In this document: positions 41,830 through 53,559 of the stretch, in pieces
How the letters are laid out: every line of letters starts with the position of its first letter
Position numbering within the stretch: position 1 is the stretch's first letter
DNA from: Streptomyces sp. NBC_01210
GTDB lineage: Bacteria > Actinomycetota > Actinomycetes > Streptomycetales > Streptomycetaceae
DNA: 64,000 bases
Assembly: GCF_036010325.1 (NCBI RefSeq)
Contig: NZ_CP108549.1
Coordinates: 6,696,001 to 6,760,000, forward strand
Reading direction: 5' to 3'
Notes under the pieces: generated by a model
What the model was told of the DNA's origin: nothing
The model's database searches: none
Seen by the model: the letters and a program-made list of their open reading frames with translations, nothing else
Position numbers and translations under genes: made by a program

Positions 41830-43275
41830 ATGACCTCCACCCACGCCTTCTGGCTCGCCGGCCGCCAGGCCACCGGCGAGGCCACCTTCGATGTCACCTC
41901 CCCCTGGGACGGACGCCTCGTCGGTCAGGTCGCTGTCCCGACCGACGCCCAGATCGAGGAGGCCGTCGCCGCCGCGCACGCCGTGCGGGACGAGTTCGCC
42001 GCGACCCCGGCACACGCACGCGCCGCCGCCCTCGACCATGTGTCGCGCCGGCTCGTCGAGCGCACCGAGGAGATCGCCCAGCTGATCTCCGCCGAGAACG
42101 GCAAGCCGGTCAAGTGGGCCCGCGGTGAGGTCGGCCGCGCCGTCTCCGTCTTCCGCTTCGCCGCCGAGGAGGCCCGCCGCTTCAACGGTGGCGAGGCACA
42201 GCGCCTCGACACCGACGCCGGCGGCGTCGGCCGGCTCGCGCTGACCCGCCGCTTCCCCAAGGGCGCAGTCCTCGGCATCGCGCCGTTCAACTTCCCGCTG
42301 AACCTCTGCGCCCACAAGATCGCCCCGGCGATCGCGGTCGGTGCGCCGATCATCCTCAAGCCCGCACCGGCGACGCCGCTGTCCGGCCTGATCATCGGCG
42401 AGCTGCTGGCCGAGACCGAGCTCCCCGCGGGTTCCTGGTCCGTGCTCCCGGTCCCGAACGACCGGATGCCCGCCCTCGTCCAGGACGAGCGCCTGCCGGT
42501 CATCTCCTTCACCGGCTCCGACAAGGTCGGTTACGCGATCATGGACTCGGTGCCGCGCAAGCACTGCACCCTGGAGCTGGGCGGCAACGGCGCGGCCGTC
42601 GTCCTCGGCGACTTCGGATCCGAGCAGGACCTGGACTGGGCGGCGACCCGTATCGCCACCTTCTCCAACTACCAGGGCGGCCAGTCCTGCATCTCCGTGC
42701 AGCGCGTGATCGCCGACGCCTCGGTGTACGACCGCCTGCTGCCGAAGATCGTCGCGGCCGTCGAGACCCAGGTCACCGGCGACCCGTCCGACTCCGCCAC
42801 CGACGTCGGCCCGCTGGTCAGCGAGGACGCGGCCAAGCGCGTCGAGTCCTGGGTCGACGAGGCCGTGGAGGCGGGCGCCAAGCTGCTCGCGGGCGGCAAG
42901 CGCGACGGTGCCTCGTACGCGCCCACCGTCCTCGCCGACGTCCCCGCGGACACCACCCTCGCCTGCGAGGAGGTCTTCGGACCGGTCCTCACGGTGAAGA
43001 AGGTCGACGGCGAGGCGGAGGCCTTCGCCGCCGTTAACGACTCCAAGTACGGCCTGCAGGCAGGCGTGTTCACGCACGATGTGCAGACCGCCTTCCGCGC
43101 CCACCGCGCCCTCGAGGTCGGCGGCGTGATCATCGGCGATGTGCCGTCGTACCGCGCGGACCAGATGCCGTACGGCGGTGCCAAGCAGTCCGGCGTCGGC
43201 CGCGAGGGTGTGCGGTACGCGATGGACGACTACACATACGAGAGGGTCCTGGTCCTCACGGGTCTGGCCCTGTAA
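41830..43275 (+). CDS. Aldehyde dehydrogenase, third copy
   Basis: A 481-residue ALDH with E249 (TLELGGNGAAV) and C287 (GGQSCISVQR). Unlike the two GABA-aldehyde-type copies it has the ALGIAPFNFPLNLCAHKIAPAIAVGAPIILKPAPATPLS Rossmann region and GGVIIGDVPSYRADQMPYGGAKQSGVGREG, resembling glyceraldehyde-, phenylacetaldehyde- or semialdehyde-type enzymes. The substrate is not clear; succinate semialdehyde would complete the GABA route. The ATG at 41830 is preceded by AAGGGCCGGG. Confidence 0.88.
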   Translation: MTSTHAFWLAGRQATGEATFDVTSPWDGRLVGQVAVPTDAQIEEAVAAAHAVRDEFAATPAHARAAALDHVSRRLVERTEEIAQLISAENGKPVKWARGEVGRAVSVFRFAAEEARRFNGGEAQRLDTDAGGVGRLALTRRFPKGAVLGIAPFNFPLNLCAHKIAPAIAVGAPIILKPAPATPLSGLIIGELLAETELPAGSWSVLPVPNDRMPALVQDERLPVISFTGSDKVGYAIMDSVPRKHCTLELGGNGAAVVLGDFGSEQDLDWAATRIATFSNYQGGQSCISVQRVIADASVYDRLLPKIVAAVETQVTGDPSDSATDVGPLVSEDAAKRVESWVDEAVEAGAKLLAGGKRDGASYAPTVLADVPADTTLACEEVFGPVLTVKKVDGEAEAFAAVNDSKYGLQAGVFTHDVQTAFRAHRALEVGGVIIGDVPSYRADQMPYGGAKQSGVGREGVRYAMDDYTYERVLVLTGLAL

Positions 43276-43294
43276 AGCCCGTACGCCGAGGACG

Positions 43295-43334
43295 ACGGCC
43301 GGAGCCCACTGTGCGGGGGCTCCGGCCGTTTTTC
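43295..43334 (+). terminator. Rho-independent terminator
   Basis: A 13-bp perfect stem (43295-43307 with 43317-43329, left arm ACGGCCGGAGCCC), nine-base loop, then TTTTTC. It has an unusually complete U tract for this genome. It ends the ALDH transcript. Confidence 0.93.
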
Positions 43335-43475
43335 TGTGTTACGGAGTCACCGCTGTGTGCGCACTGGTGGAGAGGGCAGGAATCGGGTACTACGGACGAG
43401 TAGCACCGGTCGGTACGGCGATCTCGCCCCGGCCCATGCCCTTGGATGTCCCCGACTCGCGGCGAGGTGAGCCTC

Positions 43476-45422
43476 ATGTCCGCACCACTCGACAAGACAC
43501 ATGCTCCGAAGGTCAGTGAGCGCGAAGCACGACAGGTCGCCGAGGCCGCGCGCGAACAGGACTGGCGCAAACCCAGCTTCGCCAAGGAACTGTTCCTGGG
43601 CCGTTTCCGCCTGGACCTGATCCACCCGCACCCGATGCCCGCCGACGAGGATGCCCAGCGTGGCGAGGAGTTCCTGGCGAAGCTGCGCGACTTCTGCGAG
43701 ACGCGGATCGACGGCGCCCGTATCGAACGGGAGGCGCGGATCCCGGACGAGGTGATCAACGGGCTCAAGGAGCTCGGCGCGCTCGGCATGAAGATCGACA
43801 CGAAGTACGGCGGCCTCGGCCTCACCCAGGTGTACTACAACAAGGCGCTGGCCCTGGTCGGCTCGGCGAACCCGGCGATCGGTGCGCTGCTCTCCGCGCA
43901 TCAGTCGATCGGCGTACCGCAGCCGCTGAAACTTTTCGGCACGCAGGAGCAGAAGGACATCTTCCTGCCCCGCCTCGCCCGCACCGACATCTCCGCCTTC
44001 CTGCTCACCGAGCCGGACGTCGGCTCCGACCCGGCCCGCCTCGCCACCACGGCCGTCCCGGACGGCGACTCGTACGTCCTCGACGGCGTGAAGCTCTGGA
44101 CGACGAACGGCGTCGTCGCCGACCTCCTCGTCGTCATGGCCCGCGTCCCCAAGTCGGACGGCCACAAGGGCGGCATCACCGCGTTCGTCGTCGAGGCCGC
44201 GAGCGAGGGCATCACGGTCGAGAACCGCAACGCCTTCATGGGCCTGCGCGGCCTCGAGAACGGCGTCACCCGCTTCCACCAGGTGCGCGTCCCCGCCGCC
44301 AACCGCATCGGCCCCGAGGGCGCCGGCCTCAAGATCGCCCTCACCACCCTCAACACCGGCCGTCTCTCGCTGCCCGCGATGTGCGTCGGCGCCGGCAAGT
44401 GGTGTCTGAAAATCGCCCGCGAATGGTCGTCGGCGCGCGAGCAGTGGGGCAAGCCGGTCGCCAGGCACGAGGCCGTCGGCACCAAGATCTCCTTCATCGC
44501 GGCGACCACTTTCGCCCTGGAAGCTGTGGTCGACCTCTCCTCGCAGATGGCCGACGAGGACCGCAACGACATCCGTATCGAGGCGGCGCTGGCCAAGCTG
44601 TACGGCTCCGAGATGGGCTGGCTGATGGCCGACGAACTGGTCCAGATCCGCGGCGGCCGCGGTTTCGAGACGGCGGACTCGCTGGCGGCCCGCGGCGAAC
44701 GGGCCGTCCCCGCCGAGCAGATCCTGCGTGACCTGCGTATCAACCGCATCTTCGAGGGCTCGACGGAGATCATGCATCTGCTGATCGCCCGCGAGGCCGT
44801 CGACGCCCACCTCGCCGTGGCCGGGGACATCATCGACCCCGACAAACCCCTGTCCGCAAAGGCGAAGGCAGGCGCGAACGCCGCCGGGTTCTATGCCCGC
44901 TGGCTCCCGAAACTGGTCACGGGACGGGGCCAACTCCCGCGTACGTACAGCGAGTTCCACCCGTCCGGCCATCCGGACCTCTCCGGGCACCTGCGCTACG
45001 TCGAACGCTCGTCCCGCAAGCTGGCCCGCTCCACCTTCTACGCCATGTCCCGCTGGCAGGGCCGGATGGAGACCAAGCAGGGCTTCCTCGGCCGTATCGT
45101 CGACATCGGCGCGGAGCTGTTCGCGATGAGCGCCGCGTGCGTACGCGCGGAACTGCTGCGTACGTCCGAGGATTACGGCCGCGAGGCGTACCAGCTGGCC
45201 GACGTCTTCTGCCGGCAGTCCCGCATCCGCGTCGAGGAGCTTTTCACCCGCCTGTGGTCCAACACCGACGACCTCGACCGCAAGGTGGTGGAGGGCGTCC
45301 TGTCCGGTACGTACACCTGGCTGGAACAGGGCATCGTCGACCCCAGCGGTGAGGGCCCCTGGATCGCGGACGCGACCCCGGGCCCGGCCGAACGGGACAA
45401 CGTCCACCGCCCGATCCGTTGA
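43476..45422 (+). CDS. Acyl-CoA dehydrogenase, long form
   Basis: A 648-residue flavoprotein of the VLCAD/ACAD9 size class, using FAD to introduce the alpha-beta double bond in fatty acyl-CoA. It shows ISAFLLTEPDVGSDPARL, WTTNGVVADLLVVMARV, and the C-terminal IRGGRGFETADSLAARGERAVPAEQILRDLRINRIFEGSTEIMHLLIAREAVD. The last ~200 residues form a helical extension absent from short ACADs. The ATG at 43476 fits; an in-frame GTG lies nine bases upstream. Confidence 0.91.
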   Translation: MSAPLDKTHAPKVSEREARQVAEAAREQDWRKPSFAKELFLGRFRLDLIHPHPMPADEDAQRGEEFLAKLRDFCETRIDGARIEREARIPDEVINGLKELGALGMKIDTKYGGLGLTQVYYNKALALVGSANPAIGALLSAHQSIGVPQPLKLFGTQEQKDIFLPRLARTDISAFLLTEPDVGSDPARLATTAVPDGDSYVLDGVKLWTTNGVVADLLVVMARVPKSDGHKGGITAFVVEAASEGITVENRNAFMGLRGLENGVTRFHQVRVPAANRIGPEGAGLKIALTTLNTGRLSLPAMCVGAGKWCLKIAREWSSAREQWGKPVARHEAVGTKISFIAATTFALEAVVDLSSQMADEDRNDIRIEAALAKLYGSEMGWLMADELVQIRGGRGFETADSLAARGERAVPAEQILRDLRINRIFEGSTEIMHLLIAREAVDAHLAVAGDIIDPDKPLSAKAKAGANAAGFYARWLPKLVTGRGQLPRTYSEFHPSGHPDLSGHLRYVERSSRKLARSTFYAMSRWQGRMETKQGFLGRIVDIGAELFAMSAACVRAELLRTSEDYGREAYQLADVFCRQSRIRVEELFTRLWSNTDDLDRKVVEGVLSGTYTWLEQGIVDPSGEGPWIADATPGPAERDNVHRPIR

Positions 45423-45426
45423 GAAA

Positions 45427-45454
45427 CTCCGGGGCGTCCACGGACGCCCCGGAG
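45427..45454 (+). terminator. Hairpin terminator after the acyl-CoA dehydrogenase gene
   Basis: CTCCGGGGCGTCC (45427-45439) and GGACGCCCCGGAG (45442-45454) form a 13-bp perfect inverted repeat four bases after the stop codon. There is no U tract beyond CACCTTCTC. Confidence 0.75.
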
Positions 45455-45529
45455 CACCTTCTCGACCGCACCGGTCCCCGTGCCCGACAATCGACCCTCG
45501 ATCACGGTCAACACGGAATCGGGGCAGGG

Positions 45530-46300
45530 ATGTTCGGGGCGGGGATGTCGGGGATGTTCGGGGCGGGGAATCAGGGCGTTCGGCGGCGGGTGGCTCCCCT
45601 TCTTGTGGCGGTCGTGCTCAGCGGCGTCGCCGCGTGCGGCAGCGGTGACGACAAGGGCAAGGAGAAGAAGGCCGACGGCAAACCCACCGCCTCCGCCCCC
45701 AAAGCCCTCACCGAGGCCCAGCTCAAGGCCGCCTCCTTCACCGACGGCGAGAAGGTCGGCAGCTACACCGCCTCCGAGTACACCCTCGGGGCGCCGCTCG
45801 GCGAGGACTACACCGCCGATCCCGACACCTGTCAGCCCCTCGTCAGCCTCGCCAAGGGCGCCACCGGCCACGACCCGGCCGCCGAGGTCAACCGCCAGGT
45901 CGACGTTCCCGACGAGATGGCCGGGCTCAGCGTCGCCGTACAACTGCGCTCGTACGCGAACGGCGAGGCCGCCGCCGTCATGAAGGTCCTCGGCACCGCG
46001 GGGACCCGGTGCGCCGGCGGGTTCACCGAAGAACGCGCCATCGCGAAGGCCAAGTACCTCAAGGTGGAGCCCGCCAAGGCGCCCGCCTTCGGGGACGAGG
46101 CGAAGGCGTTCCGCTTCACCATCCTCGATGTGAAGGGGAAGCTGAAGCTCTACGAGTACCTGACCGTTGTCCGCTCGGGCTCCAGCACGCTCTCGTTCCG
46201 CGCCGAGATCATCGGCACCAAGGACATCGGAGGAGTGCCCGAAGAGGTCATGAAGGCCCAGTGGGAGAAGTTCCGGGCGGGCTCGAACACCGGCGCGTAG
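45530..46300 (+). CDS. Predicted lipoprotein of unknown function
   Basis: A 256-residue exported lipoprotein. A basic RRRVAPLLVAVVLSGVAACGS signal with a VAAC lipobox follows a Gly/Met-rich start, then a Lys/Asp-rich linker and a globular domain with YTASEYTLGAPLGEDYTADPDTCQPLVSL and a later RCAGGFTEER segment; the two cysteines may pair. I do not recognise the family by function. The 5' end has two copies of ATGTTCGGGGCGGGG giving MFGAGMSGMFGAG, so ATGs at 45530, 45545 and 45554 all compete as starts. Confidence 0.75.
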   Translation: MFGAGMSGMFGAGNQGVRRRVAPLLVAVVLSGVAACGSGDDKGKEKKADGKPTASAPKALTEAQLKAASFTDGEKVGSYTASEYTLGAPLGEDYTADPDTCQPLVSLAKGATGHDPAAEVNRQVDVPDEMAGLSVAVQLRSYANGEAAAVMKVLGTAGTRCAGGFTEERAIAKAKYLKVEPAKAPAFGDEAKAFRFTILDVKGKLKLYEYLTVVRSGSSTLSFRAEIIGTKDIGGVPEEVMKAQWEKFRAGSNTGA

Positions 46301-46345
46301 GGACGCACTGTCCAGTCGGACAGGAGTTACGGCCACAATGGGGGG

Positions 46346-47596
46346 ATGAGCGACAGCCCATCCCCCCTCGCCGACCCGCACCTCGTCTTCGACGCGACCG
46401 AAGGCCGCCGGGACATCGTCGTCCTCGGCTCCACCGGGTCCATCGGCACACAGGCCATCGACCTGGTGCTGCGCAACCCCGACCGCTTCCGTGTCACCGC
46501 GCTCTCCGCCGCCGGCGGCCGCGTCGGACTCCTCGCCGAGCAGGCACGGCAGTTGCGGGTCGACACGGTCGCGGTGGCCCGCGAGGACGCCGTGCCCGCA
46601 CTGCGCGAGGCACTCGCGGAGCAGTACGGGGCGGAGCCTCTGCCCGAGATCCTGGCCGGACCCGACGCCGCCACCCAGCTCGCCGCCTCCGCCTGCCACA
46701 CCGTGCTCAACGGCATCACCGGATCCATCGGTCTTGCCCCCACCCTCGCCGCCCTCGAAGCCGGCCGGACGCTCGCCCTCGCCAACAAGGAGTCGCTCAT
46801 CGTCGGCGGGCCGCTGGTCAAGGCCCTCGCCAAGCCCGGCCAGATCATCCCGGTCGACTCCGAGCACGCCGCCCTCTTCCAGGCGCTGGCGGCCGGGACG
46901 AGAGCCGACGTACGCAAGCTGGTGGTGACGGCGTCCGGCGGGCCGTTCCGTGGCCGTACGCGCGCCGAGCTGGCAGATGTCACCCCTGAGGACGCCCTCG
47001 CCCACCCCACCTGGGCCATGGGCCCGGTGATCACGGTGAACAGCGCCACACTCGTCAACAAGGGACTCGAGGTCATCGAGGCGCATCTTCTCTACGACAT
47101 CCCCTTCGACCGCATCGAGGTCGTCGTACACCCCCAGTCCTACGTTCACTCCATGGTGGAGTTCACGGACGGCTCGACCATCGCCCAGGCCACCCCGCCC
47201 GATATGCGCGGCCCGATCGCCCTCGGCATCGGCTGGCCCCAGCGGGTGCCCGACGCCGCCCCCGCCTTCGACTGGACCAAGGCCTCGAGCTGGGAGTTCT
47301 TCCCGCTCGACACCGAGGCCTTCCCCTCGGTGGGACTCGCCCGGCAGGTGGGGGAGCTGGGCGGAACGGCCCCGGCGGTGTTCAATGCCGCGAATGAGGA
47401 GTGCGTGGACGCATTCCTCGCCGGGCGGCTGCCGTTCAACGGAATCATGGATACGGTCACCGGAGTCGTCGCCGAGCACGGCGTTCCCGCCTCGGGAACC
47501 TCACTTACGGTGGCAGACGTCCTGGAAGCGGAGACCTGGGCCCGGGCGAGGGCCCGGGAACTGGCAGTGAAGGCGACAGCGGAGGCTCGCGCATGA
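46346..47596 (+). CDS. dxr: 1-deoxy-D-xylulose 5-phosphate reductoisomerase
   Basis: First committed enzyme of the MEP isoprenoid pathway, making 2-C-methyl-D-erythritol 4-phosphate with NADPH and a divalent metal. The 416-residue protein has the NADPH motif GSTGSIG (28-34), [11 protein letters not shown], the metal site around [11 protein letters not shown], the flexible loop [41 protein letters not shown] and [15 protein letters not shown]. The TGA overlaps the next ATG (ATGA). Confidence 0.96.
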   Translation: MSDSPSPLADPHLVFDATEGRRDIVVLGSTGSIGTQAIDLVLRNPDRFRVTALSAAGGRVGLLAEQARQLRVDTVAVAREDAVPALREALAEQYGAEPLPEILAGPDAATQLAASACHTVLNGITGSIGLAPTLAALEAGRTLALANKESLIVGGPLVKALAKPGQIIPVDSEHAALFQALAAGTRADVRKLVVTASGGPFRGRTRAELADVTPEDALAHPTWAMGPVITVNSATLVNKGLEVIEAHLLYDIPFDRIEVVVHPQSYVHSMVEFTDGSTIAQATPPDMRGPIALGIGWPQRVPDAAPAFDWTKASSWEFFPLDTEAFPSVGLARQVGELGGTAPAVFNAANEECVDAFLAGRLPFNGIMDTVTGVVAEHGVPASGTSLTVADVLEAETWARARARELAVKATAEARA

Positions 47597-48894
47597 CGAT
47601 TCTGTTGACGGTCCTCGGTATAGCTCTTTTTGCTGTGGGACTGATGGTCTCGATCGCCTGGCACGAGCTGGGCCATCTGTCGACGGCCAAGCTCTTCGGT
47701 ATCCGCGTGCCCCAGTACATGGTCGGCTTCGGACCGACCGTCTGGTCCCGGAACAAGGGCGAGACGGAGTACGGCATCAAGGCCATCCCCATGGGTGGCT
47801 ACATCCGCATGATCGGGATGTTCCCGCCGGGGGAGGACGGCCGGATCGAGGCACGGTCCACCTCGCCCTGGCGCGGGATGATCGAGGACGCCCGCTCGGC
47901 GGCCTTCGAGGAGCTGAAGCCCGGCGACGAGAACCGGCTCTTCTACACGCGCAAGCCGTGGAAGCGCGTCATCGTGATGTTCGCGGGACCGTTCATGAAC
48001 CTGGTCCTCGCCGTCGCGATCTTCCTCGGGGTGTCGATGTCCTTCGGCTTCGCCACCCAGACCACCCAGGTCGCCGGGGTCCAGCAGTGCGTCATCTCGC
48101 AGAGCGAGGACCGCGACAAGTGCCAGAAGAGCGACCCGGTCTCGCCCGCCCAGGCCGCGGGCCTGAAGAAGGGCGACAAGATCGTCGCCTTCAACGGAGA
48201 GCCCGTCGCCGACTGGTCCGAGCTGTCGAACCACATCCGCGAGACGATCGGCCCCGCCACCATCACCGTCGTGCGGGACGGCCGGCAGCAGGTGCTCAAG
48301 GCCACGCTCGCCAAGAACATGGTCGCCAAGAAGGACGGGCAGGGACAGGTCGTTCCCGGCAAGTACATCGCAGCCGGCTATCTCGGCTTCGCCGCCCAGA
48401 CCGAGATCCAGCCGCTCTCCTTCGGCGATTCCGTGAACCGCATGGGCGACATGATCGAGAACAGCGTCGACTCGATCGTCGCGCTGCCGTCCAAGATCCC
48501 CGACCTGTGGAACGCGGCCTTCAGCGACGGCGAGCGCAAGGCCGACTCCCCGGTGGGTGTCGTCGGCGCGGCGCGTATCAGCGGTGAGGTACTGAACCTG
48601 GATGTCCCGACGCAGAGCATCATCGCGACCTTCCTGATGGTGCTCGCCACCTTCAACCTCTCGCTGTTCCTGTTCAACATGCTGCCGCTGCTGCCGCTGG
48701 ACGGCGGGCATATCGCAGGCGCGCTCTGGGAGTCCGTACGCCGCAGTATCGCGAAGGTGTTCCGGCGTCCCGACCCCGGTCCCTTCGACGTGGCCAAGCT
48801 GATGCCGGTCGCGTACGTCGTGGCGGGAATCTTCATCTGCTTCACGCTGCTCGTGCTGGTCGCCGACATCGTCAATCCGGTCAAGATCAGCTGA
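47593..48894 (+). CDS. rseP: Site-2 intramembrane metalloprotease (M50, RseP-like)
   Basis: A 433-residue membrane protease. The HELGH zinc motif is H24, E25 and H28 in the first helix; a PDZ domain spans about residues 165-260 ([26 protein letters not shown]); the second metal motif [14 protein letters not shown] is near residue 375. Family members cut membrane-anchored anti-sigma factors or signal peptides. Translationally coupled to dxr, as in other actinomycetes. Confidence 0.94.
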   Translation: MTILLTVLGIALFAVGLMVSIAWHELGHLSTAKLFGIRVPQYMVGFGPTVWSRNKGETEYGIKAIPMGGYIRMIGMFPPGEDGRIEARSTSPWRGMIEDARSAAFEELKPGDENRLFYTRKPWKRVIVMFAGPFMNLVLAVAIFLGVSMSFGFATQTTQVAGVQQCVISQSEDRDKCQKSDPVSPAQAAGLKKGDKIVAFNGEPVADWSELSNHIRETIGPATITVVRDGRQQVLKATLAKNMVAKKDGQGQVVPGKYIAAGYLGFAAQTEIQPLSFGDSVNRMGDMIENSVDSIVALPSKIPDLWNAAFSDGERKADSPVGVVGAARISGEVLNLDVPTQSIIATFLMVLATFNLSLFLFNMLPLLPLDGGHIAGALWESVRRSIAKVFRRPDPGPFDVAKLMPVAYVVAGIFICFTLLVLVADIVNPVKIS

Positions 48895-48910
48895 GCGAGT
48901 CCCTTTCGTG

Positions 48911-48939
48911 GCGGCCGGACACCCTTTGTGTCCGGCCGC
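48911..48939 (+). terminator. Hairpin terminator between rseP and ispG
   Basis: GCGGCCGGACA (48911-48921) pairs perfectly with TGTCCGGCCGC (48929-48939) around a CCCTTTG loop, 17 bases after the rseP stop. Confidence 0.8.
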
Positions 48940-49057
48940 TCACCTTTGAGTGGACTTCGGGCAGCGATGTGCTGGGCCCAACCTCAGTGCCGTAATCTCG
49001 GAGGCTGGAGCCCGCCGATCTCGGGACCTCGATCCACACCTTGGGGTTGCACAGCAG

Positions 49058-50212
<1,155 letters not shown>

Positions 50213-50224
50213 CATATCCGTACC

Positions 50225-50258
50225 GGCCCCGCCACGCCCCCTGGCGCGTGGCGGGGCC
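50225..50258 (+). terminator. Hairpin terminator after ispG
   Basis: GGCCCCGCCACGC (50225-50237) and GCGTGGCGGGGCC (50246-50258) form a 13-bp perfect stem with an eight-base loop, followed by TTGTG. Confidence 0.85.
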
Positions 50259-50334
50259 TTGTGCTGGGCTCGGCACCCCGCAGACCTGCCAGGTACAGTG
50301 CGGAGATCAGCAGACCGCATGGTGAGGCCCCCTC

Positions 50335-51180
50335 GTGTTGACGCAGACCACCACCCGGGTCCTCGAACCCAGCGACCTCGGCGCAGCGCTCGCCATCCTC
50401 GAGAGCGAGCCCGTAGCGAATGCTTTCGTCACGTCCCGCGTCCAGGTCGCCGGGCTCGACCCATGGCGCCTCGGCGGCGAGATGTGGGGCTGGTACGCGG
50501 GCGGGCAGCTGCGCTCGCTCTGCTACTCCGGCGCCAATCTCGTGCCGATCTGTGCCACCCCCGAGGCCGTCCGCGCCTTCGCCGACCGGGCCCGCAGGAC
50601 CGGTCGCCGCTGCTCCTCCATCGTCGGCCCGGCCGAGCCCACCGCCGAGCTGTGGCGGCTGCTCGAGCCCAGCTGGGGCCCGGCCAGGGACGTACGCGCC
50701 CAGCAGCCGCTCATGGTCACCGAACAGCCGCCCGGCGACATCGAGGCCGATCCGTACGTCCGCCGCATCCGCAAGGACGAGATAGAGGTGATCATGCCGG
50801 CGTGTGTGGCGATGTTCACCGAGGAGGTCGGCATCTCGCCGATGTCCGGTGACGGCGGACTGCTCTACCAGGCGCGCGTGGCCGAACTCGTCGGCGCGGG
50901 ACGGTCGTTCGCCCGTATCGACGACGGCAAGGTCGTCTTCAAGGCCGAGATCGGCGCGGCCACCAGCCAGGCCTGCCAGATCCAAGGCGTCTGGGTCGCA
51001 CCGGAGTTCCGCGGCCGCGGGCTGTCCGAGACGGGCATGGCGGCCGTGCTGCGTTATGCCCTGCAGGACGTCGCACCGGTTGTCAGCCTGTACGTGAACG
51101 ACTACAACACCGCGGCCAGGGCGGCGTACCGGCGGGTCGGCTTCCGTGAGGTCGGCGCCTTCATGAGCGTGCTGTTCTGA
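50335..51180 (+). CDS. GNAT acetyltransferase with DUF4081 domain
   Basis: A 281-residue protein. The N-terminal half (about 1-130, PSDLGAALAILESEPVANAFVTSRVQ... YSGANLVPICATPEAVRAFADRARR) is DUF4081-like. The C-terminal GNAT fold has the acetyl-CoA motif VWVAPEFRGRGLSETGMAAVL and LYVNDYNTAARAAYRRVGF. The acceptor is unknown. Starts at GTG 50335 (a TTG follows at 50338). Confidence 0.85.
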   Translation: MLTQTTTRVLEPSDLGAALAILESEPVANAFVTSRVQVAGLDPWRLGGEMWGWYAGGQLRSLCYSGANLVPICATPEAVRAFADRARRTGRRCSSIVGPAEPTAELWRLLEPSWGPARDVRAQQPLMVTEQPPGDIEADPYVRRIRKDEIEVIMPACVAMFTEEVGISPMSGDGGLLYQARVAELVGAGRSFARIDDGKVVFKAEIGAATSQACQIQGVWVAPEFRGRGLSETGMAAVLRYALQDVAPVVSLYVNDYNTAARAAYRRVGFREVGAFMSVLF

Positions 51181-51210
51181 CCGCGCGCAGCGGGAAGTAG
51201 GGTTTCGCGC

Positions 51211-51780
51211 ATGGCTGCACTTTCAGGAGGCGGACCCCAGACCCCCAGCGTTGTGGTCGGGCCGGTCAATCTCGCCGCGCGGATCGACGAAGCCCTCGCG
51301 GTGCAGGCCCTCGCCTTCGGGCTCACCGACGACGAGATCGAGGTGCGCCGTCATATCGTCTACCGGCATCTCCTGCACCCGGGGGCTCGTGCGCTCGGTG
51401 CGCTGACGAAGTCGGGCAGCCTTGTGGGCTTCGTCTACGGCATGCCCAACGACCGCACGCACTGGTGGTCCACCGTCGTTGAGCCGTATCTGCGCAGCAC
51501 CGGCTCCGACGGCTGGCTCGACGACTCGTTCGTGATCACCGAACTCCATGTCCACCCCGGCTTCCAGGGCCGGGGCATCGGCCGCTCGCTGATCACCACG
51601 ATCACCGACAGTGTCGAGCAGCCGCGCTCCATCCTCTCCGCGATCGACATCGAGAGCCCGGCCCGCGGGCTGTACCGAGCGCTTGGCTACCAGGACCTCG
51701 CGCGGCAGGTCGTTTTCCCCAGCGCACCCAGTCCGTACGCCGTGATGGGCGCCCCGCTGCCGCTGCTGCGCGGGAACTGA
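51211..51780 (+). CDS. GNAT family N-acetyltransferase
   Basis: A 189-residue acetyltransferase: [48 protein letters not shown] (motif A, acetyl-CoA pyrophosphate loop) and [15 protein letters not shown] (motif B). The acceptor substrate is unknown. It lies 30 bases after the DUF4081-GNAT gene. Confidence 0.86.
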   Translation: MAALSGGGPQTPSVVVGPVNLAARIDEALAVQALAFGLTDDEIEVRRHIVYRHLLHPGARALGALTKSGSLVGFVYGMPNDRTHWWSTVVEPYLRSTGSDGWLDDSFVITELHVHPGFQGRGIGRSLITTITDSVEQPRSILSAIDIESPARGLYRALGYQDLARQVVFPSAPSPYAVMGAPLPLLRGN

Positions 51781-51845
51781 TTTCCGCCTGCCGGTGCCCC
51801 CCGGCTAACCTCCTGCTCATCACACGTTCCGAGCAGGAGTTCACC

Positions 51846-53540
51846 ATGGCCCAGGTCCAGCGCATGTCCCGTCTGATGGTCAAGACACTGCGCGACGACC
51901 CGGCGGACGCCGAGACGCTCAACCACAAGCTGCTCGTGCGCGCCGGCTATGTGCGCCGTACGTCCGCCGGTATCTGGAGCTGGCTGCCGCTCGGCAAGAA
52001 GGTGCTGGAGAACATCACCCGCGTCGTCCGCGAGGAGATGGACGCCATCGGCGGCCAGGAAGTGCTGCTGCCCGCGCTGCTGCCCAAGGAGGCGTACGAC
52101 GCGAGCGGGCGCTACGAGGAGTACGGCGACCTGCTCTTCCGCCTCAAGGACCGCAAGGGTGCCGACTACCTTCTCGGCCCCACGCACGAAGAGATCTTCA
52201 CCCAGGTCGTCAAGGACCAGTGCTCGTCCTACAAGGACCTGCCGGTGATCCTCTACCAGATCCAGACGAAGTACCGCGACGAGGCCCGTCCGCGCGCGGG
52301 TGTGCTGCGCGGCCGCGAGTTCCAGATGAAGGACTCGTACTCCTTCGACACCACCGACGAGGGTCTCGTCGAGTCGTACCAGCTGCACCGCGACGCGTAC
52401 ATCCGGATCTTCGAGCGCCTCGGCCTCGACCACCGCATCGTCTCGGCGGTCTCGGGCGCGATGGGTGGCTCGGCGTCCGAGGAGTTCCTGGCCCCGGCCC
52501 CGGCCGGCGAGGACACCTTCGTGGACTGCCCGGCCTGTGAGTACGCGGCCAACACGGAGGCCGTGACCTTCACCGCGGCCGCGGCGGACGCCACATCCCA
52601 CGGGCCCGTCGAGGAACTGGACACCCCCGACACCCCCACCATCGAGACCCTCGCCGCGCACCTTGGCGTCCCGGCCTCGGCGACCCTGAAGAACCTGCTG
52701 GTCAAGGTGGACGGTGAGATCGTCGCGGTCGGTGTCCCCGGTGACCGTGAGGTGGACCTCGGCAAGCTCGGGGAGCACCTGGCCCCGGCGGAGGTCGAGC
52801 TGGTCACCGCGGAGGACTTCGTGGACCGCCCGGATCTCGTACGCGGCTATGTCGGACCGCAGGGCCTCGCCAAGGTCCGCTACATCGCCGACCCGCGCAT
52901 CGCGCCCGGCACGGCCTGGGTGACCGGCGCGAACAAGCCGGACACGCACGTGAAGAACGTCGTCTGCGGCCGCGACTTCGAGGTCGACGACTACCTCGAC
53001 GTGGTCGTGGTCGAGGACGGCGACCCCTGCCCGAAGTGCGGCACGGGCCTCAAGCTCGACCGCGCGATCGAGATCGGCCACATCTTCCAGCTGGGCCGCA
53101 AGTTCGCGGACGCCTTCCAGCTCGACGTCCTGGGCCAGAACGGCAAGCCGGTCCGGGTGACGATGGGCTCGTACGGCATCGGCGTCTCCCGCGCGGTGGC
53201 TGCCCTGGCCGAGCAGACGGCTGACGACAAGGGCCTGTGCTGGCCGCGCGAGATCGCCCCGGCGGACGTCCATGTGGTGGCGGCGGGCAAGGCACTCCAG
53301 ACGGAGCTGGCGCTCGAGGTCGCGGAGAAGCTGTCCGCGGTGGGCCTGCGCGTGCTGGTCGACGAGCGCCCCGGAGTCTCGCCGGGCGTGAAGTTCACGG
53401 ACGCGGAACTGATCGGCGTCCCGAAGATCCTGGTGGCGGGCCGCCGCTCGGCCGAGGGCGTGGTGGAACTGAAGGACCGCCGCACGGGCGAACGCGAAGA
53501 ACTGACAGTCGCCGAGGCGATCACGCGCCTCAGCGCCTGA
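51846..53540 (+). CDS. proS: Prolyl-tRNA synthetase (bacterial type)
   Basis: A 564-residue class II synthetase charging tRNA-Pro. Catalytic motifs: [21 protein letters not shown] near the start, motif 2 [24 protein letters not shown], and [15 protein letters not shown]. The bacterial editing insertion (YbaK-like, removing mis-charged Ala) occupies about residues 230-390, and a C-terminal anticodon-binding domain ([14 protein letters not shown]... [18 protein letters not shown]) ends the protein. The ATG at 51846 follows GAGCAGGAG. Confidence 0.95.
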   Translation: MAQVQRMSRLMVKTLRDDPADAETLNHKLLVRAGYVRRTSAGIWSWLPLGKKVLENITRVVREEMDAIGGQEVLLPALLPKEAYDASGRYEEYGDLLFRLKDRKGADYLLGPTHEEIFTQVVKDQCSSYKDLPVILYQIQTKYRDEARPRAGVLRGREFQMKDSYSFDTTDEGLVESYQLHRDAYIRIFERLGLDHRIVSAVSGAMGGSASEEFLAPAPAGEDTFVDCPACEYAANTEAVTFTAAAADATSHGPVEELDTPDTPTIETLAAHLGVPASATLKNLLVKVDGEIVAVGVPGDREVDLGKLGEHLAPAEVELVTAEDFVDRPDLVRGYVGPQGLAKVRYIADPRIAPGTAWVTGANKPDTHVKNVVCGRDFEVDDYLDVVVVEDGDPCPKCGTGLKLDRAIEIGHIFQLGRKFADAFQLDVLGQNGKPVRVTMGSYGIGVSRAVAALAEQTADDKGLCWPREIAPADVHVVAAGKALQTELALEVAEKLSAVGLRVLVDERPGVSPGVKFTDAELIGVPKILVAGRRSAEGVVELKDRRTGEREELTVAEAITRLSA

Positions 53541-53559
53541 TCCTGGGACCGCGCTTTGC

